From Opitutales bacterium (GTDB taxonomy: Bacteria; Verrucomicrobiota; Verrucomicrobiia; Opitutales; Oceanipulchritudinaceae), in assembly GCA_007123395.1 (NCBI GenBank), contig SKLD01000222.1, positions 1-27,516 on the forward strand: DNA of 27,516 nucleotides, read 5' to 3'. Below are positions 15,292 through 24,028 of the stretch, piece by piece. Position 1 is the first letter of the stretch; every line of letters starts with the position of its first letter. The notes beneath the pieces are model-generated. The model made no database searches. It had not been told where the DNA came from and saw only the letters and a list, made by a program, of their open reading frames with translations. Position numbers and translations under genes: made by a program.

Positions 15292-15664
15292 TGTTGTATC
15301 ATCCGATTATTCTGCCATTCGCATCAGCCCGATCCCGGCGAAGTATTCGGCGAAGGTTCGGCGAGGGGGAGGGAGCGAATCATTCGTGGCTGTCGGATGT
15401 TCGGACATGGCGGGACGATGGGCCGACGGTGGCTGGATTTCAATGAAAGCGGCACAAAATTATGGTCTATCATACCTTCAGCTCAAGAAAATAAACGTAT
15501 GTTCACTTGGTGTTCTCTTTTCCCGAGTCCGTGGAGGACTTTGCGGGGGGCGGCAGGGCTCGGTTGAGAATTCGCACGCAGAAAATCTTCCTTGCGGGGG
15601 CCGACGTCGAAGTAGGGCGGAGGGGAGGTTGACCGTAGGGCGGGGGGCGCTACTGTGTGGGACG
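15292..15664. other. Intergenic region, no gene seen
   Basis: About 370 bases between divergent genes. The plus frame of the TPR gene is open through it, but the encoded residues look random and lack a signal peptide. A 9-base sequence GTAGGGCGG occurs twice at a 23-base interval (15612-15620 and 15635-15643), just before the TPR gene start, and could be a paired regulatory site or chance. Confidence 0.35.
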
Positions 15665-18292
15665 ATGAGCAAGGGGACCGCGATCATGTGGGTGTCGGCG
15701 TGGCTTTGGGCGGCTGCGGCTGCTTTGGCCTCGGTGCCGTTGGACGATCCGGAAGCGCCGGGCGCGGCGGCGGCAGCAGGGGACCGCGGGCTTGTTTACT
15801 GGGATCTTGAATCGGCGGAGGCGGCGTTGCGGCAGGGATTCCCGGGTATGGCGCGGCGGTTTTTCGAGGCGGCGCTCGCGGCAGAGCTGCCGGAGGATGC
15901 GCGGGAGGCGATTCTTTTGCTGTATGCCTCGGCCCTGATCGCACTGGGGGCGTTTGCGGAGGCGGAGGAGGTGCTGGAGTCCTATCCCCGCCAAGAGGAA
16001 CCCGAATGGCTGCTGCGAAGGGCGTACACGGCGTTCTACGCAGACGACGTGGAGGCCGCGGGTGAGATTCTCAGCCGCTTCCCGCCCTCGGATTTGGAGG
16101 CGGATGACCGGGCGTGGTATTTTCTGCTGGAAGCTTTGTTGCTTGCGCGGGCGGGGGACGGCGCCGGTGCGTCGTCGAGGTTTGACCAAGCGAGCCAGCT
16201 CGCCCCGTCGCCGACTTTGCGTTCGCAGTTTGAGGTCATGCGGATCCGTGCGGAGATGGAGGCGGGCACTTCGGCGGGGGTTTCCGAGCTGCGTGCGACG
16301 GAGCGCTCCATGCGCGGGCAGCGGGGCGGTTTCGAAGCGGCGCGGCTGCTGGCGATCGCGCTGCACAGTGAGGGACGCACCTCCGACGCCGTCGAGGTCT
16401 TGGACCGGCAACTGCGTTCGCCGGGACTGGCGGAGGCGGGCCTGCGCCCGCCGTTTCTGCTGCTTATGGGTATGGTTTCCGGCGAGGACACGGGGCGTGG
16501 GCGCCTCGCGCTGCGGCAACTTGTCGTGGCGGAGGCCGACCGCGACCTTAGGGAGACGGCGCTGTATCTTCTCGCCCACGGTCCGCTGGCGGGCGAGGAA
16601 CGGCCTGAGTTCGACACATTTCTGACGGATCTAGTGGAGAACCATCCGGCACATCCTTTGCGGGACCAAGTGTTGGCCCTGCGCGCCCTGCGCCGCGCGG
16701 CGCAGGGGTCTTTCGAAGGCGCCGAGGCGGACGCCATGCTGCTGCTGGAAGAATTTCCGGGTTCACCCCTTGTGCGGCACGCGCACCGCCTCCTCGCCTA
16801 CCTGAATTGGAGCCGCGAGCCGCCGCGCTACCGGACGGCGGCGGATTACCTCAACCGCTTGCGCGGAGAGATGGAGCCGGGCGTGACGCGCGCGCGACTC
16901 GGCGTGCTGATGGGCGATTGTTATTTCAAGAACCGGGACTACGCGGCGGCGTCGGATGTCTACGCGGAGGTGTTCCGCGAGCTTCCGGCGGAGGAGCGGT
17001 CGGCGCTTGTTCTCCCTTGGGTCGTGGCGGATATCCGTTCGGGCCGGTTTGACCGGGCGCGGGCGACGCTTGACGAGGCGGCCGTGACCGGGGGCCTCGA
17101 CGTGGCGGCGCGGTGGCGCGCGGAGTGGAATTTGATCGATGCGATGCGACGTGCCGAACGCAGCGACGAGGCGCTGGCGCGGGTGGAGAGTCTTGTCAGC
17201 GGGGCGGCGGAGACGGGCATGCCACCCGACCTTTCGGTGCGTTTTCGCTGGCTGGAGGCGAGGCTCGCCTTGGACGCGGGGCAGACGGAGCGCGCTGTGG
17301 AGCTGGCCGACGGTTTGCTTGCCTATCTTGCGGGCGCGGAGGAGCGGGTGCGGGAGGTTGCTCCCGGCGGGGAACGGGAGGGGTTGCCGCTGGTGGTCGA
17401 AGCGGAACCGGTTCCGGTGGCCAGCCATGTGCTCCTGCTTAAGGGCGAGGCTTTTTACGCGCAGGGAGACGCCGAAGCGGGCAACGCCGTGTTCGAGGAT
17501 TTGCGGGAGCGCTACCCGGCGTCGGGACCGGCGATTCTATCGTTTCTTATTTCCGCGCGTGACTTTGGCGCCGGGGAAAGCCTTGGGGCGGCGCAGCAGA
17601 CGCTCCGGCAACTGGCGGATGAGTATAGGGAAAGCGAATATGCGCCGATCGCGTTGTGGGAGACTGCGATTTACGCGGAGCGACGGGGTACAAACAGTGC
17701 CCTGCGCGACGCCGTGACGACGCTGGAAGACCTCATACAACGCTATCCGGGTCATCCGTTGGTCTTCTATGCCCGCCTGAAGCAGGCCGATATTTCCCGC
17801 AAGCTCAATGATTTCGGCAGTGCTCTGATGCTCTACGAGCGCATGCTGCGCGCCTATCCCGAGCATCCCGAGCGCTACCGCGCGGAAATGGGACGGGCAG
17901 ACTGCCTGCTGGCGCGCGGGAGCGTGGACGAAGGGAGCGTGGAGGATGCCGCGCTCGTCTATGAGCGGATTGTCGATCTGCCGACTGTGCCCTACGACGC
18001 TCGGGTGGAGGCGGGGGTGAAGCTTGCCGTGGCGCTGCGGTTGCTGGGCCGCGGGGAGGAGGCGGGGCGCGTCCTCTGGACGGTGCGCACCCGGTTTGAC
18101 CCATCGTTGAACGGCGATGTGCGGCTGGAACGGCAGGGTCGCTATTGGCTCGCGCGTGCGCTACTCGAACTCGCCGCCGAAGCGGAGGAGGCGGGCGACA
18201 CGGGCGCGGCGCAGCGGCTCTACGCGGCAGTCGTCGAAGGCGGGCTGCCGGGCCGGGCCACGGCGCTGGCCCGCCTCGAGCGCTTCGAATAG
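15665..18292 (+). CDS. Large secreted TPR-repeat protein
   Basis: An 875-residue protein made almost wholly of helical tetratricopeptide-type repeats after a signal peptide (MSKGTAIMWVSAWLWAAAAA, cleavage near residue 22). Repeats are clear in the C-terminal third: YPGHPLVFYARLKQADISRK, then ALMLYERMLRAYPEHPERYR. They are more degenerate in the first half (AEEVLESYPRQEEPEWLLRR). The W/Y/A/P spacing is that of TPR and BamD-like scaffolds. It is probably periplasmic or outer-membrane-facing and holds other proteins together; there is no lipobox and no catalytic motif. The frame runs back to 15200, but only the ATG at 15665 gives a signal peptide. murJ follows after 7 bases, which suggests co-transcription and a link to envelope assembly. 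Confidence 0.8.
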   Translation: MSKGTAIMWVSAWLWAAAAALASVPLDDPEAPGAAAAAGDRGLVYWDLESAEAALRQGFPGMARRFFEAALAAELPEDAREAILLLYASALIALGAFAEAEEVLESYPRQEEPEWLLRRAYTAFYADDVEAAGEILSRFPPSDLEADDRAWYFLLEALLLARAGDGAGASSRFDQASQLAPSPTLRSQFEVMRIRAEMEAGTSAGVSELRATERSMRGQRGGFEAARLLAIALHSEGRTSDAVEVLDRQLRSPGLAEAGLRPPFLLLMGMVSGEDTGRGRLALRQLVVAEADRDLRETALYLLAHGPLAGEERPEFDTFLTDLVENHPAHPLRDQVLALRALRRAAQGSFEGAEADAMLLLEEFPGSPLVRHAHRLLAYLNWSREPPRYRTAADYLNRLRGEMEPGVTRARLGVLMGDCYFKNRDYAAASDVYAEVFRELPAEERSALVLPWVVADIRSGRFDRARATLDEAAVTGGLDVAARWRAEWNLIDAMRRAERSDEALARVESLVSGAAETGMPPDLSVRFRWLEARLALDAGQTERAVELADGLLAYLAGAEERVREVAPGGEREGLPLVVEAEPVPVASHVLLLKGEAFYAQGDAEAGNAVFEDLRERYPASGPAILSFLISARDFGAGESLGAAQQTLRQLADEYRESEYAPIALWETAIYAERRGTNSALRDAVTTLEDLIQRYPGHPLVFYARLKQADISRKLNDFGSALMLYERMLRAYPEHPERYRAEMGRADCLLARGSVDEGSVEDAALVYERIVDLPTVPYDARVEAGVKLAVALRLLGRGEEAGRVLWTVRTRFDPSLNGDVRLERQGRYWLARALLELAAEAEEAGDTGAAQRLYAAVVEGGLPGRATALARLERFE

Positions 18293-18299
18293 CGGCGCG

Positions 18300-19862
18300 A
18301 TGGCCGGCATCCTGAGAAACGTGTCGCTGGTGGCGGCGGCTACGATGGCCTCGCGCGTGCTGGGGCTGTTGCGTGATATCCTGCTCTTCGCGCTCCTCGG
18401 CGTGGGGGCGGTGAATTCGGCCTTCATCCTCGCCTTCACGCTGCCCAACCTGTTCCGCCGTCTCCTCGGCGAGGGGGCTTTGTCTTCGGCCTTTATCCCC
18501 GTGCTCGCGGAGGCGCGCGAGACGGACGGGCGGGAGGCGGGTTTTGTTTTGCTCAACGCGGTTCTAGTGCGGCTCGCGGGCGTTCTTGGGCTGGTCATCG
18601 TCGTTGGTTGGGGTTTGTTTTTGTCGGTACACGCGGTGGGCGGGCTGGCGGACCGTTTTTACCTCGGCTCAACGCTCTCCGCCATTCTCCTGCCTTACGT
18701 GGCGCTGATTTGCCTCGCCGCCATCCTCGGCGCGGCGCTCAACGTCGAGCGGCGATTTCTTTGGCCCGCGCTTTCCGCTGTCTGGTTGAACCTTGCGATG
18801 ATCGGTGCGCTCGCGGCGGGGGCGTTTTTGCCGGAGGGGCAGGCACAGCAGCGGGCGTTCTGGTTGTGCGGCGGGGTATTGCTCGGGGGCGGGCTGCAAC
18901 TGCTCATCCCGGCGCTCGACCTCGCGCGGCAGGGCTGGCGGCCGTCTCTGCGCCTGGAGCGGCCCGAGCGCCTCGCGAGGGTGTTCGAACTCCTTGTGCC
19001 GGGATTGCTCGGGGCGGCGATCTTCCAGATCAACATACTTGTGTCGCGGCTCCTCGCCTTTTCGCTCGATGACGATGCCTCCGCCATTCTCTACCTCTCG
19101 GCGCGGCTCGTGGAGCTGCCCCTCGGGGTGTTTGCCATCGCCGTGAGCACGGTGCTCTTTCCCGAGATGTCGCGGCTGCGCGCGCGGGCGGACGACGGCG
19201 GGCTGGCCCGCACCTATGCCGACGGCCTGCGTATGATTTTTCTCATTACGATACCGGCTGCCGTCGGCCTCGCCGTGCTGGCGGAGCCGATTCTCAGCCT
19301 TCTTTTTGCGTGGGGACGCTTCGGCGGGGCGGAGGTTGCGGCGACTTTGTGGCCGTTGGTGATCTCGGCCTGCGGCATTCCGTTTTACGCTTGGATGGGC
19401 CTGTCCGTGCGCGGGTTTCATTCCCTTCAGGACATGAAGACGCCCGTACGCCTCGGTGCCCTCAATCTCGTTGTGAATCTTGTCCTGAGCCTCGCGCTCA
19501 TGGGGCCGTTTGGCGTGGCGGGACTGGCCTTTGCCAATGTCGCGGCGAGCGCCTTGCACGCGGTGTTGCTGGAGACACTACTGCGCCGCCGCCTTCAACC
19601 GACACAGTCGCGCCGGGGAGTCTATGCCACCGTCTTTGGGGCGTCCGCCATGATGGGGGCTGCGCTGTGGGTCGCCGATGGATGGATGTGCGGAATAGTC
19701 GAGGCGGAGAAGCTCGATGCCTTCCTGCGCGTGGGCGTGCTTGTTCCGGCGGGTATAGCGCTTTACGCCGCGTGCGTGACACTCGTTAGCCGCGACGAAG
19801 CCCGCTCCGTATTTGAGCGCTGGCGCGCCGCCCGGCGGCGGAACCGCCGACGTTGTCCTTGA
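18300..19862 (+). CDS. murJ: Lipid II flippase MurJ (MviN)
   Basis: A 520-residue inner-membrane protein with about 14 hydrophobic segments that moves lipid II to the outer face for peptidoglycan synthesis. The family-typical N-terminus is ILRNVSLVAAATMASRVLGL followed by LRDILLFALLG, with the TM1 arginines. FTLPNLFRRLLGEGALSSAF (residues 44-63) is the strongest MurJ signature. SLDDDASAILYLSARLVELP then GVFAIAVSTVLFPEMS is the conserved central region. GRFGGAEV precedes TM9-10. The ATG at 18300, seven bases after the TPR gene stop, sits directly at the conserved N-terminus. The basic tail ends at 19862, where a foreign scar begins. Confidence 0.96.
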   Translation: MAGILRNVSLVAAATMASRVLGLLRDILLFALLGVGAVNSAFILAFTLPNLFRRLLGEGALSSAFIPVLAEARETDGREAGFVLLNAVLVRLAGVLGLVIVVGWGLFLSVHAVGGLADRFYLGSTLSAILLPYVALICLAAILGAALNVERRFLWPALSAVWLNLAMIGALAAGAFLPEGQAQQRAFWLCGGVLLGGGLQLLIPALDLARQGWRPSLRLERPERLARVFELLVPGLLGAAIFQINILVSRLLAFSLDDDASAILYLSARLVELPLGVFAIAVSTVLFPEMSRLRARADDGGLARTYADGLRMIFLITIPAAVGLAVLAEPILSLLFAWGRFGGAEVAATLWPLVISACGIPFYAWMGLSVRGFHSLQDMKTPVRLGALNLVVNLVLSLALMGPFGVAGLAFANVAASALHAVLLETLLRRRLQPTQSRRGVYATVFGASAMMGAALWVADGWMCGIVEAEKLDAFLRVGVLVPAGIALYAACVTLVSRDEARSVFERWRAARRRNRRRCP

Positions 19863-19905
19863 GGTACCCGACGGCTGTTTGGCCGGGATCGAGGTCAAGG
19901 CGTAA
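19846..19905 (+). pseudogene. Possible C-terminal scrap of a DUF4143-type ATPase
   Basis: In the frame +1 to murJ, across its 3' end, the sequence reads TADVVLEVPDGCLAGIEVKA-stop. This resembles the (E/A)VDxVLE...GIEVKA segment that closes DUF4143-containing AAA+ proteins. It covers only about 20 residues, so it may be chance, but it lies right beside an insertion-sequence remnant where foreign debris is expected. Confidence 0.3.
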
Positions 19906-20039
19906 TGGCGCTCGGATAAGGCCGATGTCGTTGAGGTTGTCCACGGATTTACGGTCTAAAGACCCGCGCTGCTGCGAGCCAGCTGTTTAGCCGAGCACCA
20001 TTGAGGTCAATGGCGGCTTCCTTCATATAGCGATCGCGC

Positions 20040-20231
20040 CACTTCTAGCCTGTCTTACGGCTGATCCCGTAAGCGGCACAAAGCTTGCTGAAGTTCACGC
20101 CCTCTTGAAGGCTCTTTAGGGCAAAATGCATACGTTCATCTATCATCTGGGTTTCTTTCCATGGCATCACCCCTTCTTGCCGAAACTGTTACCCATGTCC
20201 TGAACCTTTTTTGTTACCCATGTCCTGAACC
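20040..20231 (-). mobile_element. IS481-family remnant with doubled end sequence
   Basis: On the minus strand an ATG at 20167 opens MPWKETQMIDERMHF and then LCAAYGISRKTG, the hallmark N-terminus of IS481-family transposases (helix-turn-helix). Codon 41 is TAG (20047-20045), where the family has an aromatic residue (KTGYKW); after it KWRDRYMKEAA continues in frame. The DDE catalytic domain is absent. Just upstream, the 20-base sequence TGTTACCCATGTCCTGAACC occurs twice (20187-20206 and 20212-20231), separated by TTTTT. This is the usual kind of IS481 terminal inverted repeat, here duplicated in tandem. The element is a dead fragment. Homology seems to end by about 19990; the left end was not found. 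Confidence 0.75.
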
Positions 20232-20281
20232 CGCACCTCCGGGCTTGAGGGCGTGGCAGGGATCGCTTGCATGGACGCTTC

Positions 20282-20980
20282 ATGGACACGGAGGCGGATG
20301 CGATGCGGGCGTTTCTGGGCGCGAGTCTTCGCGGGTGCGAAGGCGGGCGCGTGCGGCGGCTGCAAGGGTTTGTGAAAGGGGCGCATTTCGAACCGGAGGC
20401 ACATTCGGCGAATGCGGCGACCTTTGTGCGGAAGGCGGGGAGCGCGGAGGTGGCCGAACGGGCGGAAGCTCTATATGAGCGGATCCGCCGGTCCTTTGCT
20501 TACAAGAGGCGGCAACTCGTCTACAGTTGCGAGGGCGGGAGCGCGGTGATTAAAGCACCCGACTTCGAGGCGGCGGTGCATGTCGGGCAGGATCCGGAGG
20601 ATGCGCGCAGCTATCGCATTGTCACCGAAGCCGGCGGCTTCCGGTGCCCCGAAGTGGTCGCGGAGCCGACGTTTATCGAAGTGTTCCGCTATCACTGCGA
20701 CACGGTGGTCATCGGGTTTCCGCAGTCGTTGGACATCGCGGCGCGGATTGACGCGCTGGAGGACGGGGCGCCGCAGTTGGCGGCGTATCTGGATTATCCG
20801 CCGGACGCCTCGTCGCTGACGGTCCGCGTGCCGGGTGCGCCGGTGCGGTTGGAGCTTCGGCCCGACCACGCCGCCTTCACGCTCGCGGACGGCGGCGACC
20901 TGCGCTTACTCATCGACGGCACGGCGCGGCTCCTCGCGGAGTTCGGGCGGGCGGGGGCGGGCTTGGTTCTTCCCGGTTGA
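20282..20980 (+). CDS. Conserved-looking protein of unknown function ahead of mlaE
   Basis: A 232-residue soluble protein starting MDTEADAMRAFLGASL; an ATG at 20267 would add five residues. It has no signal peptide, membrane segment or recognised motif. The first 110 residues are helical and basic (SFAYKRRQLVYSCEGGSAVI). The second half looks like mixed alpha/beta, with TFIEVFRYHCDTVVIGFPQS followed by helices. Codon use is like that of its neighbours and it reads as a genuine gene. It ends 71 bases before the mlaE ATG (or overlaps a TTG alternative start for mlaE), so it is probably the first gene of the Mla operon. MlaB, the STAS partner of MlaF, is not otherwise found in this operon, but nothing in this sequence identifies it as a STAS domain. 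Confidence 0.7.
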   Translation: MDTEADAMRAFLGASLRGCEGGRVRRLQGFVKGAHFEPEAHSANAATFVRKAGSAEVAERAEALYERIRRSFAYKRRQLVYSCEGGSAVIKAPDFEAAVHVGQDPEDARSYRIVTEAGGFRCPEVVAEPTFIEVFRYHCDTVVIGFPQSLDIAARIDALEDGAPQLAAYLDYPPDASSLTVRVPGAPVRLELRPDHAAFTLADGGDLRLLIDGTARLLAEFGRAGAGLVLPG

Positions 20981-21051
20981 AACCGGTGCCGGACGCCGCG
21001 CCTCGGGTATTTGTCTTGTGTCCGGCTCGCGCGGGGGGCTTTACTGCGCGA

Positions 21052-21831
21052 ATGTTCCTCGACCGGACAGGGAGGCGATGCCTCGGGGCGGTGGATGCGA
21101 CCGGGCGGGCGGCCCTTCTCGGGGTGCAGTCGGTGGTCCTCTTTTTCGTGCGCGGGTTTTCCCTGCCGCGCCTCGTCGAACGGATCTACGAGATCGGGGT
21201 GCGCACGACGCCGCTGATTCTGCTTGTGGGCTTGTTCACGGGCATGGTGCTGGGCCTGCAGGGATACTACACGCTTGTGCGCTTCGGCTCGGAGGGGTTG
21301 CTCGGTCCGGCGGTGGCACTGACGCTCATCCGCGAGCTGGGGCCGGTGCTTACGGCGATCATGGTGGTGGGGCAGGCCGGCTCGGCGATGGCGGCGGAGC
21401 TGGGCATCCAGCGCAATTCCGAGCAGATCGACGCCCTCGAGATCATGGGCATCGAGACGCGCGCCTTCCTCATCGGCCCGCGTCTTGTCGCGGCACTGAT
21501 CTGCTTTCCCATATTGACAGCGTTTTTCGACATTATCGGCATTCTCGGCGGCTACGTGACCGGGGTGACCATTCTCGGGCTCCAGCACGGCGTCTACTGG
21601 TCGAACCTCATCGACGCCGTGCAGTGGAGCGATGTGCGCGGGGGCTTCATCAAATCGCTCGTTTTCGGCTTTCTCGTCATCCTCATCTGTTGTTTCCAAG
21701 GGTATTTCACGCATTTGCAGAAGCGCTACTTCGGGGCACGCGGCGTGAGCTACTCGGCCACCCAGGCGGTGGTGATTTCCTGCGTGGTGATCCTCGCGGC
21801 GGATTACCTCATCACCTCGTTTCTCATCTGA
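21052..21831 (+). CDS. mlaE: MlaE-family phospholipid ABC transporter permease
   Basis: A 259-residue inner-membrane permease of the Mla system, which moves phospholipids between inner and outer membranes. The family signatures are clear: TTPLILLVGLFTGMVLGLQ, the strongly conserved RELGPVLTAIMVVGQAGSAM then AAELG, EQIDALEIMGI, and the C-terminal helices FIKSLVFGFLVILICCFQGY. Five to six membrane segments are expected. Starting from the ATG at 21052 the length matches the family (about 255-260). The frame is open to a TTG at 20977, which overlaps the previous gene's stop and would add 25 residues. mlaF follows after three bases. Confidence 0.94.
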   Translation: MFLDRTGRRCLGAVDATGRAALLGVQSVVLFFVRGFSLPRLVERIYEIGVRTTPLILLVGLFTGMVLGLQGYYTLVRFGSEGLLGPAVALTLIRELGPVLTAIMVVGQAGSAMAAELGIQRNSEQIDALEIMGIETRAFLIGPRLVAALICFPILTAFFDIIGILGGYVTGVTILGLQHGVYWSNLIDAVQWSDVRGGFIKSLVFGFLVILICCFQGYFTHLQKRYFGARGVSYSATQAVVISCVVILAADYLITSFLI

Positions 21832-21834
21832 ACC

Positions 21835-22968
21835 ATGGACGGCGACAACGTCATCACAATCGAGGGGGTGCGGAAGGCGTTCGGCGGCGAGCGGGTGTTG
21901 CAAGGGGTGGATCTGCGCGTTCCGCGCGGGCGCGTGACGACGGTGCTCGGCAAGAGCGGCGCGGGCAAGTCGGTGCTGATGAAGTGCGTGGCGGGGTTGG
22001 TGTGCCCGGACGCCGGAAAGATCACGGTGAACGGCGAGGTCTTCGGGCCGGGGCGCAGCCGCATTCCCCCAAAGCTCAGCTATATGTTCCAGAACAACGC
22101 CTTGCTCGACGGAATGACGGCGTATGAGAACGTCGCCCTGCCGCTGCTGGAGCGGACGCGCCTGCGGCGCAGGGAGGTACGTCGGCGGGTCGGCGAGCTG
22201 TTCGCGCGCCTCGACCTCGAGGGCGTCGACGAGAAGTATCCGTCACAACTCTCCGGGGGCATGCAGAAGCGGGTGGCGCTGGCGCGTTCGCTCGCGATGG
22301 ACCCCGAGATCATCCTTTTCGACGAGCCCACGACGGGGCTCGATCCGTTGCGCAAGGTGTCGGTCTTCAACATGATCGAGCGCTACCAGAGGCAGTTTGG
22401 TTTTACGGCGGTGCTTGTGAGCCACGATCTGCCGGACTCGCTTTTCATCTCGGACAAGGTGGCGGTGCTGGACGGTGGGCGTATCGGCTTCGAGGGTGCA
22501 CCCGTCGACTTGCAGGCGGCGAGGCCGGAGATACGGGCCACATTTTTGCAGTCGGTCGAGGACCTGCGCAACGAGGTCGTCGGCCTGCCGCGGGCAGTGG
22601 AGAATGAGGTCACTGCCCCGCGCCTCGAACTGCGCTTTGAAGCGGCGGGTGCGCGCCGACACGGCGAATCGGGGGCCTCGCCCAACCTGCGCGCGGCCCT
22701 TGTCATTCGCGCTTTCCGCCGCGCCCTCCCGCACGGCTGGAGGCTTGCCGCGGCGGGGCCGTGGGCCGTGGCTGCCGTCGGGGCGGAGGGAGACGAGGCT
22801 GAGCCCGCCGCTGTGGCCGAAGCCGTCGCCGCCGTCTGCCGCGAGACGGTCGCTTCGCGTCCCGTTTGGACCGCCTCCGCGCGCCTGCATGCCAACCCGG
22901 GGACGCCGGCCGAATTGACATTCGATATCCCCTTTTCCGAATATTCCCATGAGCAAGCTGAAGATTGA
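21835..22968 (+). CDS. mlaF: MlaF-family ABC transporter ATPase with C-terminal extension
   Basis: A 377-residue ABC ATPase that powers the Mla transporter. Walker A is GKSGAGKSV (39-47), the Q-loop is MFQNN (84-88, Gln86), the ABC signature is LSGGM (139-143), Walker B is LFDEP (161-165) and the H-loop is SHD with His197. Family members usually end near 250-270. Here about 110 further residues follow (about 262-377), with alternating helices and strands (LRAALVIRAFRRALPHGW, then LHANPGTPAELTFDIPF) and no recognised motif. The extension is in frame, has the same codon bias and overlaps the mlaD start by 20 bases, so it is probably real. It might serve as the regulatory or docking part that MlaB supplies elsewhere. 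Confidence 0.94.
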   Translation: MDGDNVITIEGVRKAFGGERVLQGVDLRVPRGRVTTVLGKSGAGKSVLMKCVAGLVCPDAGKITVNGEVFGPGRSRIPPKLSYMFQNNALLDGMTAYENVALPLLERTRLRRREVRRRVGELFARLDLEGVDEKYPSQLSGGMQKRVALARSLAMDPEIILFDEPTTGLDPLRKVSVFNMIERYQRQFGFTAVLVSHDLPDSLFISDKVAVLDGGRIGFEGAPVDLQAARPEIRATFLQSVEDLRNEVVGLPRAVENEVTAPRLELRFEAAGARRHGESGASPNLRAALVIRAFRRALPHGWRLAAAGPWAVAAVGAEGDEAEPAAVAEAVAAVCRETVASRPVWTASARLHANPGTPAELTFDIPFSEYSHEQAED

Positions 22969-23401
22969 AACCCTTGTCGGCCTCTTTGTCATCGCCGGCG
23001 TGCTGGCCGTGGCCTACCTCGCCGTACAGATCGGCGGGGCGCGCTTTTTCGGCAACGAGACCTACACCGTCGAGGCCCGCTTCACTAATGTTGGTGGACT
23101 AAAGACGGGGGCGGATGTGCGTGTCGCGGGCGTCTCCGTCGGAAGGGTGCGCGCCGTGCGCCTCGACCCGGAGTCCTACGCCGCCTACGTTGCCATCGAC
23201 ATCCGCCGCGGTATTGAACTGGACGACGACACGATTGTGTCCATCCGTACGACTGGTCTCATCGGCGACAAGTTCGTCGCGCTTCTGCCCGGCGGTTCAG
23301 GGATTCCCGTGGAGCCGGGCGAGATCCTCTACGACACGGAATCCGCCGTCGATCTGGAAAGCTTGATTAGCCGGTTTGCCTTTGGCAGCGTGGAGGATTA
23401 A
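22949..23401 (+). CDS. mlaD: MlaD-family MCE-domain protein
   Basis: A 150-residue single-pass inner-membrane protein with one MCE domain that forms a hexameric lipid-conducting ring in the periplasm. The N-terminal helix is ETLVGLFVIAGVLAVAYLAV (7-26). The MCE core follows with ARFTNVGGLKTGADVRVAGV and then VGRVRAVRLD, and TTGLIGDKFVALLPGG marks the conserved second half. Length is about normal for MlaD (150-185). The ATG at 22949 lies inside the 3' end of mlaF (20-base overlap), which fits tight co-expression with the ATPase. Confidence 0.94.
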   Translation: MSKLKIETLVGLFVIAGVLAVAYLAVQIGGARFFGNETYTVEARFTNVGGLKTGADVRVAGVSVGRVRAVRLDPESYAAYVAIDIRRGIELDDDTIVSIRTTGLIGDKFVALLPGGSGIPVEPGEILYDTESAVDLESLISRFAFGSVED

Positions 23402-23413
23402 AACTAACCGGTC

Positions 23414-24028
23414 ATGATACAGTTTCGTCTATCTTTCTGCCTTCTCGTCGCGCTGCTGCCCGCGCTTCTTCTGCCGGGCCGCGCCGCCGCCGAGCCGACG
23501 GCCGATCTCCGTGCCACCGTCGCCGAAGTCCTCGAACTCCTTTTTCCCGACGGTGTGGCGGAGGATCCCGCCGGGGTCATGCCGCAGGTGCGCGAGATCA
23601 TCGACAAGCGCTTCGAATTCGATGTCATCGCCCGCCGGTCGCTTGGGCGCGGTTGGAACAGCCTGAGCGAGGAGCAGCGGAGCACTTTCAGCCGTCTCTT
23701 CGCCGATCTGCTGATGTACTCCTATACCGACCGCCTCGCGGGACTTTCGCGCCCGGACATCGAGTGGGGGCGCACGCGCGAACTCGGTGCCAATCGCCTC
23801 GAAGTCGACTCCACCATTGTCTACCAAGGCGAGCGTTACGAAGTGATATACCGGCTCGTGGACATGCGGGGCGACTGGCAGGTCTATGATCTTGTCATCG
23901 AGGGTGTGAGCCTTGTCGGTAATTACCGCAGCCAGTTTACGAGCGTGCTTGATCGCCGCGGGCCGGACGAACTTCTGCGCGTTCTCTCCGAACGTGTGGA
24001 CGCGCAGAAAGAAAAGTCCAATGGTTGA
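23414..24028 (+). CDS. mlaC: MlaC-family periplasmic phospholipid-binding protein
   Basis: A 204-residue periplasmic carrier that passes phospholipids between MlaA at the outer membrane and MlaD at the inner membrane. A signal peptide (FCLLVALLPALLLPGRAAA, cleavage near 26-27) is followed by family features: FEFDVIARRSLGRGW (73-87), SEEQRSTFSRLFADLL, and the closing pattern YEVIYRLVDMRGDWQVYDLV then IEGVSLVGNYRSQF, which is diagnostic for MlaC/Ttg2D. The stop overlaps the mlaA start by eight bases. Confidence 0.95.
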   Translation: MIQFRLSFCLLVALLPALLLPGRAAAEPTADLRATVAEVLELLFPDGVAEDPAGVMPQVREIIDKRFEFDVIARRSLGRGWNSLSEEQRSTFSRLFADLLMYSYTDRLAGLSRPDIEWGRTRELGANRLEVDSTIVYQGERYEVIYRLVDMRGDWQVYDLVIEGVSLVGNYRSQFTSVLDRRGPDELLRVLSERVDAQKEKSNG

